DNA of 64,000 nt from Shewanella sp. OPT22 (GTDB lineage Bacteria > Pseudomonadota > Gammaproteobacteria > Enterobacterales > Shewanellaceae): NCBI RefSeq assembly GCF_004168585.1, contig NZ_PGVH01000002.1, positions 62,001 to 126,000 on the forward strand, written 5' to 3'. Positions 9,484 to 17,881 of the stretch are shown one piece after another. The notes under the pieces were generated by a model, which ran no database searches, had not been told where the DNA came from, and saw nothing but the letters and a program-made list of their open reading frames with translations. The number at the start of each line of letters is the position of its first letter. The first letter of the stretch is position 1. A program made the translations under genes and the position numbers.

Positions 9484-11169
9484 TCAAACTTTCTTCTGCG
9501 CCCAAACGGCAAGCTTTTCTCGGAATATTTTAGCATTATGGCGAACATCCATTGGAAAACCGTCGTGGATTAAGAAATGACAAACCCCTGACGATTGCTG
9601 ATGCTGTTCAACAAGCTCTCTTAAATCTGCATACAAATCTTTCGATTTACTGCACACCACATCCTGATTTAACTCTAAGCATATTAAAGGTTCGGTTTTC
9701 CCTTCAATTTGAACCCCCACTAATGCTGAGCGTTTTACTTGAGGATGAGTATTGATAATCCGCTCACAGGAAACGGAATAATAGAGTTTCGACTTAGTAA
9801 CAACACGATGCGCTTTACGTCCACACATCCACAAACGCCCATGATCATCAAGATACCCAAGATCGCCCATTCTATGGCGCATCCGAGCTAAGTCTTTATC
9901 GTAGATTTTAGCTTTTTGGGTTGCTGTTTCTCGTCGATAATAACGTTGATTAACCATATCACCAGAAACCACAATTTCACCAACTTGATGACTTGGTAAA
10001 GTTAACGAATCATCCCACTCTAGGATTTCTTTTTCACTAATTCCTATGATGGCAATGTTAACAGCCTCGATTGGATAGCCAACGCATATGCCTGCCCCTG
10101 AATTGGTGTCTTTTGCAGTATCTACCAGTTCATGACTTGAAAACTTTGAGATAGGCAGTGATTCCGTTGCACCGTATGAACTCAAGACTTCTACACCGTC
10201 ATTAAGCATTGTTGAAAAGCGCTCTATCGCTTCTATGGTTACTGGAGCACCTGCTGAAATCACTCGTCTTATGGATGGTAATTTATGCTTGGACTGACTT
10301 CCTGCTTTACCTACAACATCAAGCAAAGCTGGGTTGACAAATATATTGCTGCATTGATACTTCTCAATCGCTGCAAAGATGTGCTTCGGGTTTGCAGTGA
10401 TTGGTTTACTGGCATCCATATCCGGTACAATCGACGCCATACCAAGCGCTGGGCCAAATAAAGAAAATAATGGGAAAGTTGCTAAATCTCGCTCTCCATG
10501 CTGTATGCCGTAGTCTTCTCTCAACGCTGTAATTTGTGCTTCAAACATACGATGGCTATATACCACACCTTTAGGCGTTCCCGTACTGCCGCTTGTAAAC
10601 AAAATAGCGCACATATCGTCGGCATTAAAGCGCTCTAAATCAAACTCTGTTGAGTGTTGTGTTTGAAGTATCGTAGACAAATTCATTGCGCCGGTAATGA
10701 TACTTTGTAAGCCGGATAAATGTGAACTATCAACATTAATGTTAATACTAACGCTACTCTTTCCCCACCCCAGTAATCTGCGAGCAATGTGTGCTTTTGG
10801 GATACCAATAAAAGCGTCTGGTTCAGATTCATTAAAACACTGTTTGAGATTTTTGACGCCCATTCCTGGGTCAACAATGACAGGTATAATTCCAGCTTTA
10901 AATAATGCGAATGTAAGCTGAAAAAATTCAATGCTTGGCGTTACCATCAAAACGGCTTTCATACCTGGCTTGAGTCCATGTTCAAGCAATGCAGTTGCAA
11001 CCCGATTACTTTGCAAGTCGAGTTGTTCAAAATTCAGCTCTTGATATTGGTACTGCCCTCGAGAGAATTTTTGAATGGAAACAGCGAGGTCGTTTGGGTT
11101 ATTTTTCCCCGCCGCCACAAGGTGGCGGCAGAGGTTGTAACTTTTATTTTCTGATTGTAGTTTTTGCAT
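9484..11169 (-). CDS. oleC: OleC, beta-lactone synthetase (AMP-dependent)
   Basis: A 561-residue acyl-adenylate-forming superfamily enzyme. OleC uses ATP to close the beta-hydroxy acid from OleD into a beta-lactone, the third step of head-to-head hydrocarbon synthesis. The P-loop-like motif [17 protein letters not shown] is at about residues 188-204. Further hallmarks are the [12 protein letters not shown] adenylate-binding segment and the [18 protein letters not shown] hinge region. The C-terminus carries a [17 protein letters not shown] segment with the usual late lysine. It starts 9 bases after oleB ends and stops before oleD. A GC-rich hairpin at 11109-11133 is simply part of the coding sequence for the N-terminal CRHLVAAGK region. 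Confidence 0.95.
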   Translation of the reverse strand: MQKLQSENKSYNLCRHLVAAGKNNPNDLAVSIQKFSRGQYQYQELNFEQLDLQSNRVATALLEHGLKPGMKAVLMVTPSIEFFQLTFALFKAGIIPVIVDPGMGVKNLKQCFNESEPDAFIGIPKAHIARRLLGWGKSSVSININVDSSHLSGLQSIITGAMNLSTILQTQHSTEFDLERFNADDMCAILFTSGSTGTPKGVVYSHRMFEAQITALREDYGIQHGERDLATFPLFSLFGPALGMASIVPDMDASKPITANPKHIFAAIEKYQCSNIFVNPALLDVVGKAGSQSKHKLPSIRRVISAGAPVTIEAIERFSTMLNDGVEVLSSYGATESLPISKFSSHELVDTAKDTNSGAGICVGYPIEAVNIAIIGISEKEILEWDDSLTLPSHQVGEIVVSGDMVNQRYYRRETATQKAKIYDKDLARMRHRMGDLGYLDDHGRLWMCGRKAHRVVTKSKLYYSVSCERIINTHPQVKRSALVGVQIEGKTEPLICLELNQDVVCSKSKDLYADLRELVEQHQQSSGVCHFLIHDGFPMDVRHNAKIFREKLAVWAQKKV

Positions 11170-11178
11170 TCATTCAGC

Positions 11179-12072
11179 TTAATCGTGCTGAGCCATAAAA
11201 TTCGATACGGCACTCAATACTTCATCTCTTGCATCTTCAAGGATGTAATGGCCGCAATCATCAAACTCATGAACTTCAGCATTCGGAAATCGTGTTTTCC
11301 ATTCTGCCAAGAAATGCTTATCAAATACAAAGTCTTTTAAACCCCAACATATAAGCATCGGCGTATCTTTAAAGGCTTCGAGGCCAGCAGCAATATCTGA
11401 AACCAATTGATAATTTCTATCTTGAGGAGTCATTGGAATATCTTGTACGAATCTCAATGTAGAAATTCGGTTTTTCCAAGAGTTAAATGGGGCGACATAT
11501 GCTTCACGGACAGCTTTTGGCATCGGCTCACGTTTAACGCCAACATAAGAAGCTGCTGAAGAAAATGCATTAAAGCCACGAACCAGTATGCTACCAAGCA
11601 AAGTATTACGGCAAATCCACAGAGCAATGGGCAACGGCTTTGACTGAGGTAAGTGAAACGCTCCGGTATTGAGAACAACCAATCGTTTGATACGTTCTGG
11701 ATGTCGAGCAGCATAACCCATACCGATCATTCCGCCCCAATCATGAACGACCAGAGTAATATTATCTTTAACGTTTAGATGTTCTAGTAATGCTTCTAAA
11801 TCGTCAATTCGGCTTTTTAAGGTGTAATCGTATGCATTGTCACCCGGCTTATCAGATAAACCACAACCTATATGATCTGGAACAATACACTGATAATCTT
11901 GCTGAAGCTGCTCAACTAGGTTGCGATAGTAGTAACTCCAGCTTGGATTTCCATGAACCATGACGACAGGTTCACCACTTCCTTGATTTAAATAATGCTG
12001 TTTTAAGCCATTGCGTTCAAAAAAGTGTCCCTTACATGGCAATAATGCCGATAATTTATCTACTTCTACCAT
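11179..12072 (-). CDS. oleB: OleB, beta-lactone decarboxylase (alpha/beta hydrolase)
   Basis: A 297-residue alpha/beta hydrolase of the haloalkane-dehalogenase-like branch. OleB removes CO2 from the beta-lactone to give the cis-olefin. Visible catalytic features: the HGNPSWS oxyanion segment (40-46), the Asp nucleophile in VVHDWGG (Asp111), and the catalytic His in DDCGHYIL (His275). Its start overlaps the oleA stop by seven bases (ATGGTAG), indicating translational coupling. In some phyla OleB is fused to OleC; here the two are separate genes, as in Shewanella and Xanthomonas. Identification rests on both sequence and the complete ole neighbourhood. Confidence 0.94.
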   Translation of the reverse strand: MVEVDKLSALLPCKGHFFERNGLKQHYLNQGSGEPVVMVHGNPSWSYYYRNLVEQLQQDYQCIVPDHIGCGLSDKPGDNAYDYTLKSRIDDLEALLEHLNVKDNITLVVHDWGGMIGMGYAARHPERIKRLVVLNTGAFHLPQSKPLPIALWICRNTLLGSILVRGFNAFSSAASYVGVKREPMPKAVREAYVAPFNSWKNRISTLRFVQDIPMTPQDRNYQLVSDIAAGLEAFKDTPMLICWGLKDFVFDKHFLAEWKTRFPNAEVHEFDDCGHYILEDARDEVLSAVSNFMAQHD

Positions 12073-13115
12073 TTCAACCCCAACATCATGCAGTTCAAGC
12101 CACTCCCAATGCCTAAGAAACTGACTTGGTCGCCTTTTTTCAAGAAGCCTTGATCATGAGCAATAGCAGCCGTTACAGGTAAAGATACGGTCCCCATATT
12201 GCCAAGCTTTTGGTAGGTGGGAAACTCTTTTTCAGACGGAATATTTAATGCATTGAGCACTTGCTTTCTATTTGCAGCGCCTACTTGATGACAAATCACT
12301 TTATCAACTTGCTCAACTAACCAATTGCGTTGTTCTAAGAAGTGCTCCCAAGTATGCTTAGCGAGTTCTACGCCTTCTTTTAATAGAGCAACTGCATCAG
12401 TTTTCATAAACTCACGATACAAGTGTTGCCCTGTTTCTTGAAGTCCCCACTGACATAATTCATGATGCTCAGGTGCTGAAAGATGAGACGCTCCAAGCAA
12501 CTGATGCTGACGTTGGTTTTTAAGTTCGAAACTGCCGTCAGTTAAAATTACAGCAACGGCACCTGAACTGCCTGTTAAAGTAGCTAACGACAAAGCAAAC
12601 TTTTGCATGGTTGGCTCTGCAAGCATATCTTCAATCGTACTATCGACAATATCTCTAGCAGACTCAGCTGAAACGACCATTCCTGCTTTGATTTGTCCTA
12701 ATTCGATACGATTTGCAATATCTAAAATACCAGACAAAACGCCTAAACAGGCGTTACTGATGTCATAAACAGCTGTGTGTTTAGAAACACCAATTTCTGA
12801 GGCAATGCGACACGCTGTGGCTGGCTCATGCTGATCACGGCAAACGCCGGTGTATACGACAGCACCTAATTCATTTACATCGATTTGAGTTTCATCAATG
12901 GCTTTTTTTGCAGCCGTGATTGCTCCATCTGATAAACGATGTCCTTTGGGCCACCAGCGGCGCTCTGTTATGCCAGTTAGAGCAGCAAGCTGCCCCACAG
13001 GAATACGAAACTTTTGATAGATTGGCGCTAAACGAGACTCTAAATCATTACTCGATACCACTTCTGGAGCGAGTTCATAAGACAGGCTATTTATGAAAAC
13101 CCGAGAATATTTCAT
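12066..13115 (-). CDS. oleA: OleA, acyl-CoA head-to-head condensing thiolase
   Basis: A 349-residue thiolase-superfamily enzyme, FabH-like in architecture, that joins two fatty acyl-CoA chains by non-decarboxylative Claisen condensation and so commits them to olefin synthesis. Catalytic Cys123 (SNACLGVLSG), His276 (ICHQVGAAN) and Asn306 (LGNMGTVSLP) are present. Glu97 in CRDQHEPAT corresponds to the glutamate that reaches across the dimer as the general base in characterised OleA. It is first gene of the minus-strand oleABCD operon. The ~200 bases upstream (13116-13314) are AT-rich and presumably hold the promoter, but I could not define it with confidence. In Shewanella the product is a C31 polyunsaturated hydrocarbon; chain type here is unknown. 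Confidence 0.95.
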   Translation of the reverse strand: MKYSRVFINSLSYELAPEVVSSNDLESRLAPIYQKFRIPVGQLAALTGITERRWWPKGHRLSDGAITAAKKAIDETQIDVNELGAVVYTGVCRDQHEPATACRIASEIGVSKHTAVYDISNACLGVLSGILDIANRIELGQIKAGMVVSAESARDIVDSTIEDMLAEPTMQKFALSLATLTGSSGAVAVILTDGSFELKNQRQHQLLGASHLSAPEHHELCQWGLQETGQHLYREFMKTDAVALLKEGVELAKHTWEHFLEQRNWLVEQVDKVICHQVGAANRKQVLNALNIPSEKEFPTYQKLGNMGTVSLPVTAAIAHDQGFLKKGDQVSFLGIGSGLNCMMLGLKW

Positions 13116-13314
13116 GTAAAAAATTAGACTAATTCAAATTAATGCGACATTTGACCAAGAATTTGACTGATATTCAATAAAAACCGTCATTTTAACTGTA
13201 TTTTATTCGTATTTAGCGATAGTTTTCCATTAAAGAAAAACTTTAAATGGCGATTAAAAACAATGATATACTTTCAACACAAGCCATTTTAACCAAAATT
13301 TTACAAAATCATGC

Positions 13315-14544
13315 TCACTCGTACTTTTTTGCATCAATAATTAAGTTTCTTGGTGTCACTGACATATCGCAAAATGTATTAATGCTTACTTTGTAACCAT
13401 GTTCTTCAAGAAAAAGAGCTCGATCATAAGCAAGCCACATTTCGAGTACATATCGGAAAACGTGTCTGACTAAATCGATTTGTTTAGAAATTCGATGCCT
13501 TTGTGCGCCAATGGTTAAATACTTTTCAAAGCCAACCCTCTCATCATGAATGATATTTTTGACATCAAAGGCCCAGTTACAAAAATGTTCAAATGTATCA
13601 CTTAACTGACTTTGTTTTACTGTAGGCAAAGGAAGATATTGCTGAGAACCGAATATGTCTCTTTGAAGTGCATCAAAGCTCAGGCGCCAATGCACTTCTT
13701 TGTTCCGTAATTGGTTGTGTTTATCGTTGGCAATCAAACTGTGTTGCAATGGTAACCTAAGATCAAATTTACTTAATATTAACTCACTTGATTTAGCGGG
13801 TTGTGACAAAGCCTGGTATTGTTCATCTCGAATCAAATGGTAACAACATGGTGAAATAGTGAGCTGCTGCGTGTCCGCTTTTGATCCCTGCTTAAGCAAT
13901 TCAACATGAAGATCACCACAAGCATGCAGTGCAAGCGCATGTTGTGGTGGTTTAAATAATCTTGAGTCACATTCAAAAGCATCCCCATTAACAAACACTT
14001 GGTTTATATTATGTTTTTTTGCTTGAATCTCTCCGAGTTCGCACAGTTGTTGCTGCCACTCTAGGCTCACCACTTCGGATTTAGAAAGCTTGCCGATAAG
14101 CCGCCCTAGATGACCTTTTCCGGCACACCACTCCAAATAAGAATTGGGTGCTTCACTCTCTACTAAAACAGCCCTAGAGAATTGAGTTATTTGTTCCCAT
14201 TTTCGACCTTTTATACCAGATGCAACACGCCCTATATCAGTTGTGATTTGTTTCTTTTCTATTCGAGAAACAAAATCGGGTCGAGCATCGAAAAGTGTTT
14301 TATCAAACGCATTATTGCCGAGATCTTGATTCAGCTTAGGAAGCAGGAGTTCTATAAGTCGTTGGTGGTTTGCGTCTATATTGTCAATGTCTTCATTGGA
14401 TAGCTGAGAGACAAATTGATATAAAACAGGATATTCAAATTGCCAAGGGATATCGAGATGTTCAAAAGCCACAATTTGCCAAAGACTTTTAGTATTCACT
14501 AACACATTGTTTACAGCAGCAAATGCTTTGGTAAAATCAACCAA
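13315..14544 (-). CDS. SAM-dependent methyltransferase (Methyltransf_32-like)
   Basis: A methyltransferase of about 409 residues. The SAM-binding core is in the middle: motif I reads LEWCAGKGHLGRLIG, followed by VVSLEWQQQL and ALHACGDLHVELL, then the Cys-containing SPCCYHLI motif. This layout is that of the PF13679 (Methyltransf_32) family, whose members include uncharacterised RNA/protein methyltransferase-like proteins. The substrate is unknown. I propose a TTG start at 14544, because AGGAG lies five bases before it and a longer frame to 14622 would overlap the divergent DUF1289 gene. Orientation suggests possible linkage to the ole operon just downstream (200-base gap). Confidence 0.8.
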   Translation of the reverse strand: MVDFTKAFAAVNNVLVNTKSLWQIVAFEHLDIPWQFEYPVLYQFVSQLSNEDIDNIDANHQRLIELLLPKLNQDLGNNAFDKTLFDARPDFVSRIEKKQITTDIGRVASGIKGRKWEQITQFSRAVLVESEAPNSYLEWCAGKGHLGRLIGKLSKSEVVSLEWQQQLCELGEIQAKKHNINQVFVNGDAFECDSRLFKPPQHALALHACGDLHVELLKQGSKADTQQLTISPCCYHLIRDEQYQALSQPAKSSELILSKFDLRLPLQHSLIANDKHNQLRNKEVHWRLSFDALQRDIFGSQQYLPLPTVKQSQLSDTFEHFCNWAFDVKNIIHDERVGFEKYLTIGAQRHRISKQIDLVRHVFRYVLEMWLAYDRALFLEEHGYKVSINTFCDMSVTPRNLIIDAKKYE

Positions 14545-14566
14545 AATAACTCCTACAAAAAATAAA

Positions 14567-14812
14567 ATGATTAATTCACCTTGTGTTGCCCGCTGTGGTT
14601 TAAATGATGATGACTTTTGCATGGGTTGTCATCGTCATATTGATGAAATAGTAGCTTGGGGCAAAATAGATGACGAACAAAAGCTGATTATTCTAGCCAA
14701 ATTAGATGAACGAAAAAAGAAGTTTCAAGGTGAAAATAATACTGGAATTCTATCTAGAGATAAATGGTTAGAATCTGAGCGAAACATAAAGAAAAACAAC
14801 AAAAACAGTTAA
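14567..14812 (+). CDS. DUF1289 small cysteine-rich protein
   Basis: An 81-residue protein with the DUF1289 signature: SPCVARCGLNDDDFCMGCHR near the N-terminus, followed by a conserved helix EIVAWGKIDDEQKLIILAKL. The cysteine pattern (CxxxC...CxxC) suggests a bound metal or Fe-S cluster, but the family has no established function. I chose the ATG at 14567 (MINSPC) because homologues begin just before the SPC motif; the longer frame from 14507 would overlap the divergent methyltransferase gene. The C-terminal tail is Lys/Asn-rich and poorly conserved in style. Confidence 0.85.
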   Translation: MINSPCVARCGLNDDDFCMGCHRHIDEIVAWGKIDDEQKLIILAKLDERKKKFQGENNTGILSRDKWLESERNIKKNNKNS

Positions 14813-14815
14813 GAA

Positions 14816-15157
14816 TTAATCAAAGAATTCAAATTGTAAATCATCTTCATTTTCGAGTTGTATTTCAGCTTCATTTGCGGGTGGTAAGTCAACGTTAGGT
14901 TCGTCGTCATCTGAAGTTTCTGATTCAAATAGGATATTTTCGTTCAATTCAAATAGCTCAGGCTCAAGCTTGTCGCTCAAATTACTCAGCTTTGTAGCTA
15001 CATCAACAATCGAAGCAGACTGGTTTGAATCGGTGGGTTTAATTTTCGGCACTAACGAATTTTCTGTAAAAGGAAATTCATTACTAACGCATACAATGTC
15101 ACTAACTTTAACACCCACTTCAGATTTAGTTACTAATAGATCTCGTTTTGAAAACAT
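14816..15157 (-). CDS. Orphan acidic hypothetical protein, 113 aa
   Basis: Not recognised. A short protein with a basic start (MFSKRDLLVTK), a middle predicted to be helical, and a strongly acidic C-terminal half (ESETSDDDEPN..., ENEDDLQFEFFD). It lies 66 bases downstream of, and on the same strand as, the orphan gene 15224-16015, and could be a co-transcribed partner or the remnant of a larger gene. No ribosome binding site stands out. The end overlaps no other gene and falls three bases after the DUF1289 stop. I regard it as a probable gene, but the evidence is only an open frame and plausible composition. Confidence 0.45.
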   Translation of the reverse strand: MFSKRDLLVTKSEVGVKVSDIVCVSNEFPFTENSLVPKIKPTDSNQSASIVDVATKLSNLSDKLEPELFELNENILFESETSDDDEPNVDLPPANEAEIQLENEDDLQFEFFD

Positions 15158-15223
15158 GAAACTATAATTTGTATACTTCTCAAAATCTTGTTGTTCTTTC
15201 GATACTTTGTCTGAATTATGTAA

Positions 15224-16015
15224 TCAGAATCTCAATAGCAAGCGATACAGAACAACCTCCCATTCCTCTTTTACTCCAGTAAAGATGACTCTGTGCCCCA
15301 AAGTGACATATGCTTTGATTCTAGCAATCATTTTAGAGTCAAAATAAATCATATTTTCTTGTTGAGGAACGGGAAGTTCTTCGGGGAAACTCACTTCATT
15401 GTGATACGGTGAGAATAATATGTCTTTTACATCCAAGTGCAGCTTTAACTGGTAACCAATTTCATCTACTCGTTTGCTCGCTTGGTTAACCCAATCTTTA
15501 AGATCTGCGGGTTCAGGATAGCCGTTTTTCTGTTGCTCCCCCATACTGACGCTTCTTTTGTACCCTAGCTCGCGTTTACTCTCGAAGTTCTTTGTTAATA
15601 TAGGCTCTGAATGCTTTTGGGGATTACCCTGAAGAACAAATTGTTTAAAACCAACATGTTTAGCACAGCTCTCAGTACCTTCTTTAAGTTTAAAAACCTG
15701 TTTCTGATCATGATCTTCTTTTGAAGTATGAGCAGTTTCTTCGAAGAGTGTTTTATCAAGTAATTTATTTATTAAACAGATAATCTCACTCTCATCGTCT
15801 ATTGCTTGGTGTTCTACGAAAAAATCTAATCTTGAATCGGTTACTTCAGTTACTTTTCGGCCAACAAAAGAAACCGTATATTCAAAAGTAGAACCATCAG
15901 ACCTTTCTATTTGCACTGTCGGGTTGCAGCCAGTCAAACTGGAATGAGCTGTAGCGATATGGACTAACTCATTAATTGATTGTGCGGAGAGAGATAATTT
16001 CAGCGATTCAGACAT
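15224..16015 (-). CDS. Orphan hypothetical protein, 263 aa
   Basis: Not recognised. The N-terminal ~90 residues (SLKLSLSAQSINELVHIAT...VQIERSDGSTFEYTVSFVGRKV) look like a small alpha/beta domain, followed by a polar, Lys/Glu-rich linker of about 80 residues. A C-terminal domain ends in a hydrophobic strand-helix unit (RVIFTGVKEEWEVVLYRLLLRF). No signal peptide or membrane helix. The spacing to the acidic ORF downstream (66 bases) suggests co-transcription. The gap upstream to the AOX gene (16016-16245, 230 bases) holds nothing I can name. It has the general style of the other orphans here: no recognisable family, two-part layout, polar linker. Confidence 0.6.
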   Translation of the reverse strand: MSESLKLSLSAQSINELVHIATAHSSLTGCNPTVQIERSDGSTFEYTVSFVGRKVTEVTDSRLDFFVEHQAIDDESEIICLINKLLDKTLFEETAHTSKEDHDQKQVFKLKEGTESCAKHVGFKQFVLQGNPQKHSEPILTKNFESKRELGYKRSVSMGEQQKNGYPEPADLKDWVNQASKRVDEIGYQLKLHLDVKDILFSPYHNEVSFPEELPVPQQENMIYFDSKMIARIKAYVTLGHRVIFTGVKEEWEVVLYRLLLRF

Positions 16016-16245
16016 AAAATAAATGAGTAACCTTTAATCACTACTTATCTTTATTAAGCCAGCAAAAAGTGGGGTTCTCTACTTATCTAAACAAACATTA
16101 ACCATATGTTTAAAAAGAACTATTCCTTTATTCCCATCCGTCATAAAACAACAGTTTTTTATACTCTTAACTCGTACCTAGCCCGATTGAAACCATCAAA
16201 TGCAGCAAAGCTTGGTACTAGGAGTACACGTTGAGCTTTCTGAGT

Positions 16246-16881
16246 TCAATTTTGATGCTCTGGTAATTGATTTGACTCATACGCATCCGAATAAGCGTGA
16301 TTATTATCTCTGTGCTTAGCTTCATCCTCCCTGACAGCTAAAAGTACATCCTTTAATTTAGCCGCTTCGCTTAGCCCATAATAGTTAATTGCAATCACAG
16401 GTGCTTCAATATTATCAACATTACCCAAATCGACTTGTTCGATATAATCGCTGTAACTTTTACACGCTTCTTCTTCGAAGTAACCTACAATTCTATGTGC
16501 AATTTTAGGTGTAAATAGATAGATAAAGCCATAAACTAGAATGAACGCACCTTGCCCTAGAAAAACCAGTAAGCGCTCGACCCAGCTTGGTTTTGCAATT
16601 TCAAGGAAGATCATCAGATGCATTCGCTCATTTTCAGCTTCATCAAGTAAATCACGTATCCAGCCGCCATCGTCTTTCATTCTGCGCAAAGCTTTTAAGT
16701 GATTAAACATCCCTGCAACCATACCAGGCACAGCTGCAATGGTTTCCAGAATAACGGCTCTTTTAGCATATTGAGTGCCATAAAATACATTCAAAATAAA
16801 CTTTAAACTTTGAGTAATTTTATATGCTACTTTCTCGGAAAGTTTAGTCGGTGTTCGATGCTCTAATTTAAATACAGTCAT
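16246..16881 (-). CDS. aox: Alternative oxidase (AOX), di-iron quinol oxidase
   Basis: A 211-residue membrane-bound ubiquinol oxidase that reduces O2 to water without proton pumping, resistant to cyanide and nitric oxide. All di-iron ligand motifs are present: LET (Glu46), NERMH (Glu85, His88), EEEA (136-139) and REDEAKHR (Glu187, His190). There is a hydrophobic stretch at about 103-123. I start at the ATG at 16881 because AGGA lies about seven bases upstream; the ATG at 16896 lacks a ribosome site. It follows deoC on the same strand with 85 bases between, including a stem-loop. AOX is sporadic in bacteria and known in some marine gammaproteobacteria such as Vibrio fischeri, where it aids NO resistance; a similar role here is inference. 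Confidence 0.93.
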   Translation of the reverse strand: MTVFKLEHRTPTKLSEKVAYKITQSLKFILNVFYGTQYAKRAVILETIAAVPGMVAGMFNHLKALRRMKDDGGWIRDLLDEAENERMHLMIFLEIAKPSWVERLLVFLGQGAFILVYGFIYLFTPKIAHRIVGYFEEEACKSYSDYIEQVDLGNVDNIEAPVIAINYYGLSEAAKLKDVLLAVREDEAKHRDNNHAYSDAYESNQLPEHQN

Positions 16882-16925
16882 TTCAATTCCTAACATCTGT
16901 CTATAGGAAAAATTTCATTTCGATA

Positions 16926-16947
16926 GGTGTGTATATTCCGACACACC
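16926..16947. other. Stem-loop between deoC and AOX gene
   Basis: GGTGTGT-N8-ACACACC, a perfect 7-bp inverted repeat. There is no T-run directly after it on either strand, so it is a weak terminator at best; an operator for the AOX gene or an mRNA processing hairpin are alternatives. Confidence 0.4.
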
Positions 16948-16966
16948 CATCATTAGAAGTAATAAG

Positions 16967-17746
16967 TTAGTAACCAGTTGTGGCTGCTTTCGTTTTATGC
17001 CCTAACAAACCCAGCACGTTATTCAAGAGCCCTGATGCACCAATACGCAGCTTTTCGGGATGTTCACTCCACTCTTTTCCAAATAACTCTGTTGCCATAT
17101 CGATATACTGCTTCGCATCTTCCGCTGTACGCACCCCACCAGATGCCTTGAATCCCACACGACCTTGAACACTCATATTTTTAATCACATTGAGCATGGT
17201 TTTAGCTGCCTCAGGGGTTGCATTAACATCAACCATTCCCGTAGACGTTTTTACCATGTCTGTGCCCGCCTCTATTGAGATTTCGGTAGCTCTACGAATA
17301 AGGGATTCATCCTGTAATTCACCAGATTCAATAATGACCTTCATTAACGCTTTATCACCAATCACATCTCGGCACGTAGCTAAAAGCTTGAATCCAATCT
17401 CTTCATTACCCGCAATAAGAGCTCTATATGGGAACGTTACATCAATCTCGTCAGCACCGTACTCAAGTGCCGCTTTGGTTTCCCTAACAGCGATTTCAAT
17501 ATCATCACCGCCATTAGGAAAATTGGTTACAGTAACTAACCGAATATGTGGTGTACCTTGCTCCTTGAGCTGCTTTCTAGCTGCAGGAATAAATTGAGGG
17601 TAAATACATATCCCAGCTGTAGTCCCTGACTCTGTTTTCGCTTGTTTACACAGTGAAATGATGTCACTTTCTGCTACGGTATGGTCCAAAAGAGTCAGAT
17701 CCATAAGTGCAATTGATTGTTGTGCGTAATACTTCTTGTTTTTCAT
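16967..17746 (-). CDS. deoC: Deoxyribose-phosphate aldolase
   Basis: Class I aldolase that splits 2-deoxyribose 5-phosphate into acetaldehyde and glyceraldehyde 3-phosphate in deoxynucleoside breakdown. 259 residues, the same length as E. coli DeoC. Schiff-base Lys166 lies in MVKTSTG, the second active-site lysine (Lys200) in VGFKASGG, and the catalytically important C-terminal tyrosine is kept (TGY, Tyr259). No other deo genes (deoA, deoB, deoD) are adjacent. It is divergent from a MocR-type regulator, 135 bases away. The AOX gene follows it on the same strand. Confidence 0.96.
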   Translation of the reverse strand: MKNKKYYAQQSIALMDLTLLDHTVAESDIISLCKQAKTESGTTAGICIYPQFIPAARKQLKEQGTPHIRLVTVTNFPNGGDDIEIAVRETKAALEYGADEIDVTFPYRALIAGNEEIGFKLLATCRDVIGDKALMKVIIESGELQDESLIRRATEISIEAGTDMVKTSTGMVDVNATPEAAKTMLNVIKNMSVQGRVGFKASGGVRTAEDAKQYIDMATELFGKEWSEHPEKLRIGASGLLNNVLGLLGHKTKAATTGY

Positions 17747-17881
17747 AATGTGTTCTCCTGCATCAAAAATAATATCTACAATTCTTCTGAAATATCCCTT
17801 TCAATTCTTGATGCGGATTATAGAAATAGAGTAGATTCTGTAATAGATACAGAAATCGACTTTTAACCTATAACAGTTTTA

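Noticed and set aside
11109..11133. GC-rich perfect hairpin inside the start of oleC
   Set aside because: It lies in coding sequence for a plausible OleC N-terminus (CRHLVAAGK), so it is explained by the protein; a regulatory role is possible but unsupported.
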